Assembly: GCA_947072715.1 (NCBI GenBank)
Contig: CAMTJB010000017.1
Coordinates: 1 to 10,701, forward strand
Source: an uncultured Fusobacteriaceae bacterium
GTDB lineage: Bacteria > Fusobacteriota > Fusobacteriia > Fusobacteriales > Fusobacteriaceae
Length of the DNA stretch: 10,701 bases
Direction: 5' to 3'
Shown one piece after another: positions 1-6,471 of the stretch. The notes beneath the pieces were generated by a model. The model saw nothing but the letters and a program-made list of their open reading frames with translations, was not told the DNA's origin and did not search any database. Position 1 is the stretch's first letter. Every line of letters begins with the position of its first letter. Position numbers and translations under genes: made by a program.

Positions 1-1011
1 CATAACATCTATCACTCTTTGGTGAATTCTATTCTGCAGTACTCCCCTAAACTCTTCTTTATTAAAAGCATAGCCTATTGGGGATATTGGATTAGAAGTT
101 ACAAATAATAAGTTTATTTTATTAAGTACATAAAATTCTATACCAGAAAGGGTTGCTTTTTGCTTTGTTAAAGGTGTTATAAAAAATTTTGTTCCATCTA
201 CAGCAATAATTTTTACATTTTTAAATAAATCTCTATTTTTTATGAAAACATCCATTCCTTTTTCTGTTATAGCACCCTTTATTACAACTTTTTTTATCCC
301 TTTTTTCAAATAAGGAACTACTTCATCTCCAGACTCTAAAAATATAGATTTATCTATTCCTTCAATATTTCCATCTTCCATTATGAAAAGAGTTCTATAC
401 TTTTCCAAATTAGAAAGTATCTCCTCTTTATCTATTCCTTCATAAACAGATGTTGTAATAGATGAAATTGAGTTTACCGTTTCCTCGACTACTGTATTCA
501 TACTTGAAGAAACTGCTGCCCCTGTTGCTAAAATTGTTCCATCACATACATGTGCTGCTGCACTTCCTTTTCTACTAAGTGCACCATCTATTATACTAAG
601 TTCACTTCCATATTTTTCCATAACTTTTACAATATTAAGAATTTGTTCATTATACGATGGTCCTGCTATATCAACATAGCCGTCACTTAAAGCCCTAACA
701 ACAACAACTTCACCCATAGGTGTCATACAATCTGTGATTTCTAATATCTCTCTTGTTATATCACCATGTGTCAGTGTATTTTTAGCTGTAGCTATAATAG
801 TCCCGCTATAAACGTATATCCTTGGTTTTGGAGTATTGGTTACTAAATCTTGCTCCTCACCATCTCTTCCAATAGATGTTATAGCTATTTTTTTCTTACC
901 TTTACACTCCATTATCATTCTGTTTAAAACTGTAGTTTTTCCTACATTTTTTTCCATCCCTATAATAGATATTCTTTTGTGATCTTTTAATAAATCATAA
1001 ATACTAGACAT
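1..1011 (-). CDS. kamB: Lysine 5,6-aminomutase reactivase subunit KamB, C-terminus cut by window edge
   Basis: The reading frame opens at ATG 1009-1011 and stays open for 337 codons to position 1, so the C-terminus is missing. The start follows an AAAGGA ribosome site at 1019-1024 with a 7-base spacer. The N-terminus (MSSIYDLLKDHKRISIIG) leads into a P-loop-like motif, MEKNVGKTT at residues 19-27. The first position of the Walker A pattern is Met instead of Ala/Gly, with a Gly just before it. The rest looks like a soluble protein: glycine-rich, no signal peptide, no membrane segment. In lysine-fermenting clostridia and fusobacteria a gene of this type lies beside kamA and works with the MutS-like ATPase KamC to eject damaged cobalamin from lysine 5,6-aminomutase (KamDE). 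The assignment rests on this context and the N-terminal motif. I expect kamC, kamD and kamE beyond position 1, but cannot see them. Confidence 0.75.
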   Translation of the reverse strand, partial: MSSIYDLLKDHKRISIIGMEKNVGKTTVLNRMIMECKGKKKIAITSIGRDGEEQDLVTNTPKPRIYVYSGTIIATAKNTLTHGDITREILEITDCMTPMGEVVVVRALSDGYVDIAGPSYNEQILNIVKVMEKYGSELSIIDGALSRKGSAAAHVCDGTILATGAAVSSSMNTVVEETVNSISSITTSVYEGIDKEEILSNLEKYRTLFIMEDGNIEGIDKSIFLESGDEVVPYLKKGIKKVVIKGAITEKGMDVFIKNRDLFKNVKIIAVDGTKFFITPLTKQKATLSGIEFYVLNKINLLFVTSNPISPIGYAFNKEEFRGVLQNRIHQRVIDVM

Positions 1012-1022
1012 TTTTATTTCCT

Positions 1023-1076
1023 TTATAATTTGCCTTTTATATTTATGGGATTTCTTAATTTCTGTAAGAAAAACAT
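1023..1076 (-). CDS. Possible 17-codon small ORF or leader peptide between kamA and kamB
   Basis: ATG at 1074-1076 is preceded, 4 bases upstream, by a full AGGAGG ribosome site (1081-1086). This is one of the best Shine-Dalgarno sequences in the operon. The frame encodes MFFLQKLRNPINIKGKL and stops with TAA at 1023-1025, overlapping the kamB ribosome site (1019-1024). The site and start codon sit in the loop of a hairpin whose arms are 1047-1064 and 1087-1103, and the coding sequence runs through the downstream arm. Translating it would melt the hairpin and deliver ribosomes to kamB. It could be a translational-coupling leader, a true small protein, or chance in a 115-base gap. I do not recognise the peptide. 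Confidence 0.35.
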   Translation of the reverse strand: MFFLQKLRNPINIKGKL

Positions 1077-1103
1077 CTTTCCTCCTCAGAACTAAGAAAT
1101 CCC
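1047..1103 (-). promoter_or_regulatory. Long inverted repeat (RNA hairpin) in the kamA-kamB gap
   Basis: On the minus-strand transcript, the 11-base arm GGGATTTCTTA (complement at 1093-1103) pairs perfectly with TAAGAAATCCC (complement at 1047-1057). After a small asymmetric bulge, 5 more pairs follow (1060-1064 with 1087-1091). The 22-base loop holds an AGGAGG site and an ATG. No run of U follows the downstream arm, so it is not a standard terminator. It may tune expression or RNA processing between kamA and kamB. Confidence 0.55.
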
Positions 1104-1126
1104 TAATATTTTAAAACTTATTTATT

Positions 1127-2374
1127 TTAGTGTTTATTTCTTTCGTGTCTATCTAAGTGCGCCGGTTCAATAGTCATCTGTTTTCCACTTAATAAAGCAG
1201 ATACTCCACCATTAGTTTTTCCAGTTTTGCAATGTTTACATTCGCATTTGTCTACATATGGAGTTGGTTCTGTATAAGTAGTAATTACTCCTTCAAAGTT
1301 TCTTAATACTATTTTATTAGGACTTTGAGAGATTATGTAATTAGGCATTACAGGTATTTTTCCTCCCCCTCCTGGAGCATCTACAACAAATGTAGGGATA
1401 CAATATCCAGAAGTATGTCCTCTTAATCCTTCAATGATTTCGATACCTTTAGAAACTGGAGTTCTAAAGTGCTCTAATCCTAAAGATAAGTCACATTGAT
1501 AGATATAGTAAGGTCTTACTCTGATTTTTGTAACTGCATGTACTAACTCTTTCATTACATGTACACAATCATTTATTCCTCTTAATAATACTGATTGGTT
1601 TCCTAAAGGGATTCCTGCATTAGCAAGTCTCTCACAAGCAAGTTTGCTTTCAGGTGTTACTTCATCAGGATGATTAAAGTGAGTATTTAGCCATACCGGG
1701 TGGTATTTAGATAACATAGCTACTAACTCAGGCGTTATTCTTTGAGGTAAAACTACTGGAGTTCTAGACCCTATTCTTACAACTTCAACATGAGGAATCT
1801 CTCTTAATTTAGAGAAAATTGTTTCTAAAACATCATCTTCTAATAATAATCCGTCTCCTCCTGAAATTAATACGTCTCTTACTTGAGGTGTTTTAGCTAT
1901 ATAATCAATAGCTTTTAAGATATTTTCCATTGGTAATGAACCATCGTTTTGACCTGCGAATCTTCTTCTTGTGCAGTGTCTACAATACATAGAGCACATA
2001 TCTGTTACTAATAGTAATACTCTATCTGGATATCTGTGAGTTAATCCTGGAACTGGAGAATCTTCATCCTCATGTAATGGATCTTCTAAGTCAGCAGCTG
2101 ATTTATATAACTCTTCTGAGCTTGAAATAGCTTGCTTTCTAATTGGGCAATGTGGATTTTCTGGATCTATTAAAGCTAAGTAATAAGGTGTTATTGACAT
2201 TCTTAAAGTTTTAAGAGTCTCTTGAACCCCTTTCTCCTCTTGTGAAGTTAATACTATATATTTTTTTAACTCTTCTAAAGTTTCAATTCTATTTTTTAAC
2301 TGCCATTTCCAGTCATTCCACTGCTCATCTGTTACATTTGGAAATAATTCTTTTCTTCTATTTTTTAAATTCAT
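1127..2374 (-). CDS. kamA: L-lysine 2,3-aminomutase (radical SAM, PLP)
   Basis: This 415-residue protein interconverts L-lysine and L-beta-lysine, the first step of lysine fermentation. The radical-SAM cluster motif CSMYCRHC has cysteines at 127, 131 and 134. The PLP lysine is K339 in PGGGGK (334-339). The lysine-binding aspartates are D295 and D332. The zinc cysteines are C270 plus C377, C379 and C382. All of these sit two residues later than the positions I recall for the Clostridium subterminale enzyme, so the protein looks full length and active. The ATG follows AGGGGG at 2381-2386 with a 6-base spacer. It lies 76 bases after kdd and 115 bases before kamB, all on one strand and probably one transcript under the lysine riboswitch upstream of kal. 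Confidence 0.96.
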   Translation of the reverse strand: MNLKNRRKELFPNVTDEQWNDWKWQLKNRIETLEELKKYIVLTSQEEKGVQETLKTLRMSITPYYLALIDPENPHCPIRKQAISSSEELYKSAADLEDPLHEDEDSPVPGLTHRYPDRVLLLVTDMCSMYCRHCTRRRFAGQNDGSLPMENILKAIDYIAKTPQVRDVLISGGDGLLLEDDVLETIFSKLREIPHVEVVRIGSRTPVVLPQRITPELVAMLSKYHPVWLNTHFNHPDEVTPESKLACERLANAGIPLGNQSVLLRGINDCVHVMKELVHAVTKIRVRPYYIYQCDLSLGLEHFRTPVSKGIEIIEGLRGHTSGYCIPTFVVDAPGGGGKIPVMPNYIISQSPNKIVLRNFEGVITTYTEPTPYVDKCECKHCKTGKTNGGVSALLSGKQMTIEPAHLDRHERNKH

Positions 2375-2450
2375 TTTAAACCCCCTACGTTTTATATAAA
2401 CTTATTATTTAAACAAATATTCCCTATATCTTTGTGATGCTAACTCTTAA

Positions 2451-3488
2451 TTATACGTATAACTCTTCAAATATTTCTCTAAGTATTGGACTCTCTCTTA
2501 ACTCCTCTAAAGTTATTGCAGCATGATCCTTTGTATATCCATTTCCAACGATCATATTAACATCTTTTCCTACACCCTCTGCTCCTAAAGCAGCTTTCGT
2601 AAATGATGTTGCCATTGAGAAGAAGTAAACTATTCCGTCATTTTTTACTGGTAATATAGCTGTCATTTCTGTATCTCCTACGTTTACAACGTTTATAGAA
2701 ACATCCACTTCACATCCACCTGTAACTGCTAAAACTTGATTTAAAGTTTCAACTGGCTTTCTAGCATCTCCAATTATTCCTACTATTTTTGAATTTAATC
2801 TTTTTAATAATTTTAACTCTTCTTCGTTTCTAACTAAGCCGATTACCATCCCTGTTGGTCCAACTCTTTTTACAGCTTCATAAGAACACATCATTCCTGA
2901 TTTTCCAGCTGCTCCTAAGATTAATACTTTATCTCCTGGTTTTACAAGTTTAGCTGTTTGAGCTGGAGCTCCTGCTACGTCAAGAGCTGCAAGAGCTAAA
3001 GTCTCTTCCATATCTTTTGGTAATACTGCATATATTCCAGATTCAAAAAGTATTGCTTGTCCTATAATTTCTACTCTATCAATATCTGGTTTAATATCGA
3101 TTATTTTTTCGATTTTTAAAGGTGTTAATGATAAAGAAACTAATGTTGCTATTCTATCTCCTACTTTTAAATCAGTTTTCCCTTCTAACTCTGATCCAAT
3201 TTTAGAAATTTTACCTATTAGCATTCCACCAGAACCTGTAACAGGGTTTTGCATCTTTCCTTTATCTGCTACAATCTCCATTATTTTAGCTTTAATTTTT
3301 TCAATATCATGTCCTGCTTCTTCTTCAATTTGAGTAAATGATGCTGAGTCAATATTTAATGCAGCTACATCTATTAAAATCTCATTAGAATAAATCTCCA
3401 TATCGTTATTGATTCTCTTTGCTGGTTGTGGTAATACTCCTAATGGTTCAATTACTCTGTGAGTACCATATTTACATCCTTTTTTCAT
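2451..3488 (-). CDS. kdd: L-erythro-3,5-diaminohexanoate dehydrogenase
   Basis: This 345-residue cytosolic protein should oxidatively deaminate 3,5-diaminohexanoate to 5-amino-3-oxohexanoate with NAD(P)+, releasing ammonia. The sequence has an N-terminal medium-chain-dehydrogenase-like barrel region. A Rossmann nucleotide-binding segment follows, with KVLILGAAGKSGMM at about 187-200. No zinc-ligand cysteine cluster of the alcohol dehydrogenase type is evident. The family shows little resemblance to other amino-acid dehydrogenases, so the call leans on the fixed order kal-kce-kdd-kamA seen in fusobacterial lysine operons. The ATG is preceded by AGGGGG at 3497-3502 with an 8-base spacer. The gap to kce is 51 bases and to kamA 76 bases, with no visible terminator in either. 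Confidence 0.93.
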   Translation of the reverse strand: MKKGCKYGTHRVIEPLGVLPQPAKRINNDMEIYSNEILIDVAALNIDSASFTQIEEEAGHDIEKIKAKIMEIVADKGKMQNPVTGSGGMLIGKISKIGSELEGKTDLKVGDRIATLVSLSLTPLKIEKIIDIKPDIDRVEIIGQAILFESGIYAVLPKDMEETLALAALDVAGAPAQTAKLVKPGDKVLILGAAGKSGMMCSYEAVKRVGPTGMVIGLVRNEEELKLLKRLNSKIVGIIGDARKPVETLNQVLAVTGGCEVDVSINVVNVGDTEMTAILPVKNDGIVYFFSMATSFTKAALGAEGVGKDVNMIVGNGYTKDHAAITLEELRESPILREIFEELYV

Positions 3489-3539
3489 TTACATTTCCCC
3501 CTATTATATAATTATTCTTAATTAAATTATTAATAATCT

Positions 3540-4361
3540 CTATTTTTTTAACCCTAAAATCTCTCTAGCTTCATTTGGAGTTGCAATCTCTCTTCCAAAC
3601 TCTTTTGCTATTCTAACAACTTTCTCTACAAGTTCTCCATTAGATTTCGCTAATACACCTTTTGAAATTGCTATATTATCTTCAAATCCAACTCTTACAT
3701 GTCCACCATCTATTATTGCAAGTGTTGCTAAAGTAAACTCATGTCTACCTATTCCTGCTACAGTATAAGTTGAACCACAAGGTATACTTCCTCTCAAGAA
3801 TGTGAAGTCTCTTATATCTCCACCTATTCCACCATTAACTCCCATTACAAAGCTAAAGTGCATAGGAATCTTTATGAATCCTTTTTTCTGAAGTCTTATA
3901 GCCATCTCTATCATACTTTTATCAAAGCATTCAAGTTCTGGTTTTATACCTCTTTCTATCATTTTTGTTCCAAACTCTTTTATCATATTTTCAGTATTTT
4001 CAAATATTTCATCTCCACCAAAATTAAGAGTTCCACAATCTAATGTTGCCATCTCAGGATGCAACTCAGTTGGTTGAAGTCTTTGTTCAGCAGTCATTCC
4101 AACTGCTCCTCCTGTAGAAGGTTGAATAATTACATCTGGACACTTTGCTTTTATAGCTTCTATACAAGCTCTGTATCTTTCTTTGTCTTGAGTAGGTTTT
4201 CCATCATCATTTCTTACATGTAAATGAATTATTGAGGCTCCTGCCTTATATGCTGATTCAGCTTCTCTTGCTATCTCTTCAACAGTATATGGTACTGCTG
4301 GGTTATGTTCTTTTGTTACTTCTGCACCGCAAATGGCTGCTGTTATTATTAACTTTTCCAT
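3540..4361 (-). CDS. kce: 3-keto-5-aminohexanoate cleavage enzyme (BKACE/DUF849)
   Basis: This 273-residue TIM-barrel, zinc-dependent enzyme condenses 5-amino-3-oxohexanoate with acetyl-CoA and splits it into acetoacetate and 3-aminobutyryl-CoA. The metal motif HLH is at 46-48. The third ligand is E227 within HVRVGFEDN (221-229), where R223 and D228 match the conserved catalytic residues, and E14 is present near the N-terminus. The length is typical for the family. The ribosome site AAGGAGA (4369-4375) overlaps the stop codon of kal, and only 12 bases separate the two genes, so they are probably translationally coupled. The combination with Kal, Kdd and KamA fixes the substrate among the many BKACE specificities. 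Confidence 0.95.
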   Translation of the reverse strand: MEKLIITAAICGAEVTKEHNPAVPYTVEEIAREAESAYKAGASIIHLHVRNDDGKPTQDKERYRACIEAIKAKCPDVIIQPSTGGAVGMTAEQRLQPTELHPEMATLDCGTLNFGGDEIFENTENMIKEFGTKMIERGIKPELECFDKSMIEMAIRLQKKGFIKIPMHFSFVMGVNGGIGGDIRDFTFLRGSIPCGSTYTVAGIGRHEFTLATLAIIDGGHVRVGFEDNIAISKGVLAKSNGELVEKVVRIAKEFGREIATPNEAREILGLKK

Positions 4362-4373
4362 TTTAAGATCTCC

Positions 4374-4760
4374 TTATTTTTTTACTCTTTGTTTATCTTT
4401 TGGAGTTACACAAGTTCCTGATGCTCTACAAACTACTATTGGCTCTACTAAAAAATCTGCAGCTGATTCCGATATGTCTGGTCTTGGAACAATTACTTTT
4501 CTAGCTTCAAAAATCATTTTTCTAGAGCTATTTCCTGCCTCAACAATCTCTCCTACAGCTTCAATATAATCTCCTGCATATACTGGAGCTAAGAAATCTA
4601 CTTTATCATAAGCTCTAAATAATCCTTCATCTCCGTCCATTTTAATTAATAATTCTGTTGCAACATCTCCAAAAAGAGCTAACATTCTAGCTCCATCTAC
4701 AAGATTTCCACCATAATGTGCATCATGTGAGCTCATTCTTAATCTAATCTTTGCCTTCAT
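4374..4760 (-). CDS. kal: 3-aminobutyryl-CoA ammonia-lyase
   Basis: This 128-residue hotdog-fold protein eliminates ammonia from L-3-aminobutyryl-CoA to give crotonyl-CoA. The conserved N-terminal stretch [15 protein letters not shown] (about 10-24) and LFGDVATEL resemble hotdog thioesterase/dehydratase cores. There is no signal peptide or membrane segment. The ATG follows a perfect AGGAGG (4767-4772) with a 6-base spacer. It is the first gene of the lysine fermentation operon, reached after a leader of roughly 380 bases that contains the lysine riboswitch. The specific reaction is inferred from family size, motif and its place next to kce. Taken alone, the fold would only say 'hotdog acyl-CoA enzyme'. 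Confidence 0.92.
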   Translation of the reverse strand: MKAKIRLRMSSHDAHYGGNLVDGARMLALFGDVATELLIKMDGDEGLFRAYDKVDFLAPVYAGDYIEAVGEIVEAGNSSRKMIFEARKVIVPRPDISESAADFLVEPIVVCRASGTCVTPKDKQRVKK

Positions 4761-4828
4761 AAAATTCCTCCTAAACTGCTATTTTTATTTTATTAATTTT
4801 ATTATTTCCTATTTTATTTTTTTCCAAT

Positions 4829-4865
4829 AAAAAAGCGCCTTTAATTTAGTAGTGACTAATTTAAA
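4829..4865 (-). promoter_or_regulatory. Candidate expression platform of the lysine riboswitch (hairpin plus U-run)
   Basis: On the transcript an 11-base arm (complement of 4855-4865) pairs with ACTAAATTAAA (complement of 4840-4850) across a CACT loop, with one A-A mismatch. GGCGC and then six U follow (complement of 4829-4839). A terminator would normally put the U-run directly after the stem, so the 5-base spacer is odd. I could not derive a clean terminator/antiterminator pair, nor an anti-Shine-Dalgarno for the kal site. Confidence 0.3.
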
Positions 4866-4915
4866 CTGTTTAAACTTAATTATTATCTAAAAATTTTTTA
4901 TAATCTTCAAATAAC

Positions 4916-5088
4916 AAATAGCTCTCCATAGCAATCTTGCTATGACAGTTTTTACAGATTACCTGTAAACCCCAAGAAAAAAATTCTAGCTGATTTTTTT
5001 CTTTCGGCAATTACGTCCTTCATTTTAAAGTATTTGGATGCTACCCCATTAACACCTTTAAACTACCACATTAAATGCGCCTCTATTT
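4916..5088 (-). promoter_or_regulatory. Lysine riboswitch aptamer (L box) upstream of kal
   Basis: Read on the minus strand, this leader matches the L-box layout. P1 pairs AAAUAG (complement of 5083-5088) with CUAUUU (complement of 4916-4921). The conserved start AGAGGCGC (5077-5084) corresponds to the AGAGGUGC of the Bacillus subtilis lysC leader. The conserved UUGCCGAAAG block follows, at about 5002-5011. P3 is an 11-pair stem (4974-4984 with 4993-5003). P4 pairs TTTACAG with CTGTAAA (4951-4957, 4963-4969). P5 pairs CATAGC with GCTATG (4927-4932, 4939-4944), flanked by CUGUC and GGAGAGCUAU as in other L boxes. Order, spacing and conserved single-stranded blocks all agree. It should bind free lysine in the transcript of a lysine-degrading operon. 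Confidence 0.92.
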
Positions 5089-5149
5089 ATATTTTTATTA
5101 CGATTTTAATTATTTTTTTCTTATTTTGTATCTAATCTCTTATAAAGCT

Positions 5150-5178
5150 AATCTACACCTTTTTATTTTTTTTGTCAA
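5150..5178 (-). promoter_or_regulatory. Promoter of the kal-kce-kdd-kamA-kamB operon
   Basis: On the minus strand, a perfect -35 TTGACA (complement of 5173-5178) is followed after exactly 17 bases by TAGATT (complement of 5150-5155), 4 of 6 matches to the -10 consensus. A start near 5143 would place the riboswitch P1 about 55 bases into the RNA. This is the only consensus -35 I saw upstream of the aptamer. Confidence 0.55.
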
Positions 5179-5282
5179 TACTTTTTATTTTTTTTATGTA
5201 TTTTTTTATTTTATTTAAAAACAAATCATGTCATTTTGCTACACTTAGTACTTTTTTGAGTTTTTATACGTTAACTATTTTT

Positions 5283-5312
5283 TTTATTTTAAATTAGTGT
5301 TATATTTATAAT
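5283..5312 (+). promoter_or_regulatory. Possible promoter of the phzF-family gene
   Basis: A perfect -10 TATAAT lies at 5307-5312. The -35 position, 17-18 bases upstream, is only T/A-rich (around 5283-5289) with no good TTGACA match. In such AT-rich DNA a lone TATAAT can arise by chance. The rest of 5180-5365 is T-rich sequence in which I recognise nothing else. Confidence 0.3.
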
Positions 5313-5365
5313 TAGTTTCACTTTGATTCTTCTATATTTTTTGTAATTTTATCATTTAAAGCGAG

Positions 5366-6247
5366 GTGTTCAAAATTAATAAAGTATACATATATGATGC
5401 ATTTACTAACAAAAAATTCCATGGAAATCAAGCAGCCATTGTATTAAATTCTGATAATTTTTCTCATGAAAATATGCAATTAGTTGCTAAAGAATTTGGA
5501 TATTCTGAAACAGTATTTCTTTCTAAAAGTAATATTACTCAATTCAGAGTTCGCTTTTTTACTCCTAATTCTGAAGTTGACATGTGTGGTCATGCTACTA
5601 TTGCTTTTACACAGACTCTTATAGATAACAATCTGATTTTAATTAAAAAAGGGTTAAATACTTTAAATGTTGAAACAAACTTGGGAATTATGCCAATTTA
5701 TATTTTTAAAGAAAATGAATTCATTAATATTTTTATGGAACAAGATACGCCCAAACTAGAAACTATTAGTATTAATCCTCTGGAAGTGTTAGAAGCTATG
5801 GGATTATCTATAGATGCTTTAAGTAATAATTTCCCTATAATTAAAGGCTATACTGGACTTTGGGATCTACTTATTCCACTAAAATCCATTAAACATTTAG
5901 AATCTATAAATATGAACAGAGAACTTATGGTTCAATTAAGTAAAAGCTATAATTTCATTTCATTTCACCCTTTTGTTTTATTAGAAAATAATCAAGTCCG
6001 TGTTAGAAATTTTGCTCCTATCTGTGGGATTGACGAAGAGTCTGCCACAGGGACTTCTAATGGTGCTTTGTCTTTTTTTCTATATAAAGAAAATTCTTTA
6101 AAAGTTAACACAACTCTTTCCGTTAGTCAGGGTAAAGAAATGGGAAGAGAGAGTGAAATAAAAGCTAAAATAATATTTAATAAAGAGGGAAATATAAAAG
6201 TTATTGTAGGTGGGAACGCCATAAAATTTTTAGAAGGAATTGTTTAA
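5366..6247 (+). CDS. PhzF-family isomerase/epimerase-like protein
   Basis: This 293-residue cytosolic protein belongs to the PhzF superfamily, which has a two-domain diaminopimelate-epimerase-like fold. The N-terminal KVYIYDAFTNKKFHGNQAA (6-24) is typical. E48 in GYSETVF aligns with the catalytic glutamate of PhzF. CGHATIA (74-80) and GIDEESATGTSNGAL (221-235) match the conserved CGHAT and EDPATGS-type segments. Characterised relatives isomerise dihydro-hydroxyanthranilate, but most members have unknown substrates. There is no phenazine pathway here, so I give no specific reaction. The start is uncertain. Frame is stopped at 5357-5359. The first usable codon is GTG 5366, which lies inside the only Shine-Dalgarno-like GAGGTG (5363-5368). 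An ATT start at 5375 would be better spaced. It is divergent from the lysine operon. Confidence 0.85.
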   Translation: MFKINKVYIYDAFTNKKFHGNQAAIVLNSDNFSHENMQLVAKEFGYSETVFLSKSNITQFRVRFFTPNSEVDMCGHATIAFTQTLIDNNLILIKKGLNTLNVETNLGIMPIYIFKENEFINIFMEQDTPKLETISINPLEVLEAMGLSIDALSNNFPIIKGYTGLWDLLIPLKSIKHLESINMNRELMVQLSKSYNFISFHPFVLLENNQVRVRNFAPICGIDEESATGTSNGALSFFLYKENSLKVNTTLSVSQGKEMGRESEIKAKIIFNKEGNIKVIVGGNAIKFLEGIV

Positions 6248-6345
6248 TCTCTAGGTATTTTAACTTCTGTATCCTCTGAGATGAGGTATATTGCATCTAC
6301 ACTTTGAAAAAAATATGTTCTTTCCCTTTTTAGTTATTTTTATTT

Positions 6346-6371
6346 GAAACGTTGAAATTTTTTTCCGTTTC
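6346..6371. repeat. Inverted repeat GAAACG / CGTTTC upstream of aspA
   Basis: GAAACG (6346-6351) and CGTTTC (6366-6371) are exact inverted copies separated by 14 bases, about 29 bases before the candidate aspA -35. No U-run follows, so it is not a terminator. It could be an operator for aspA, but 6-base arms alone are weak evidence. Confidence 0.3.
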
Positions 6372-6399
6372 TCTGCTTTGTAATAACTTTTTATCTCTG

Positions 6400-6428
6400 T
6401 TGCAATATTATATTTTTCATGTTAGCAT
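6400..6428 (+). promoter_or_regulatory. Weak candidate promoter of aspA
   Basis: TTGCAA (6400-6405) and TAGCAT (6423-6428) are 17 bases apart, each with 4 of 6 consensus matches. Other AT-rich pairs nearby are almost as good. The 224-base gap from the phzF-family gene, with no overlap or coupling, supports a promoter somewhere here. Confidence 0.3.
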
Positions 6429-6471
6429 TTAAATATTGTATTTTATATATAGATTTATCTAGGGGGCTTTT

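Noticed and set aside
3858..4043. 61-codon plus-strand reading frame inside kce
   Set aside because: It lies wholly antisense to a well-supported enzyme, is F/Y/K/S-rich shadow sequence, and has no ribosome site.
4333..4569. 78-codon plus-strand reading frame across kce and kal
   Set aside because: It is antisense to two conserved genes and has no recognisable domain or ribosome site.
4882..4905. A6T6 palindrome between the aptamer and kal as a terminator
   Set aside because: It is entirely A/U, has no following U-run on the transcript, and such runs are common in this DNA.
4916..5088. Cobalamin riboswitch, considered because the pathway uses adenosylcobalamin
   Set aside because: No B12-box-like segment was found, while the order of stems and conserved blocks fits the lysine aptamer closely.
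5160..5220. Poly-T-rich tract as a repeat or origin-like element
   Set aside because: It has simple AT-rich composition with no iterated unit; it contains the operon's -35 and nothing else recognisable.
6270..6290. Small hairpin (CCTC/GAGG with bulged flanks) after the phzF-family gene as a terminator
   Set aside because: It has only four solid pairs and no T-run after it.
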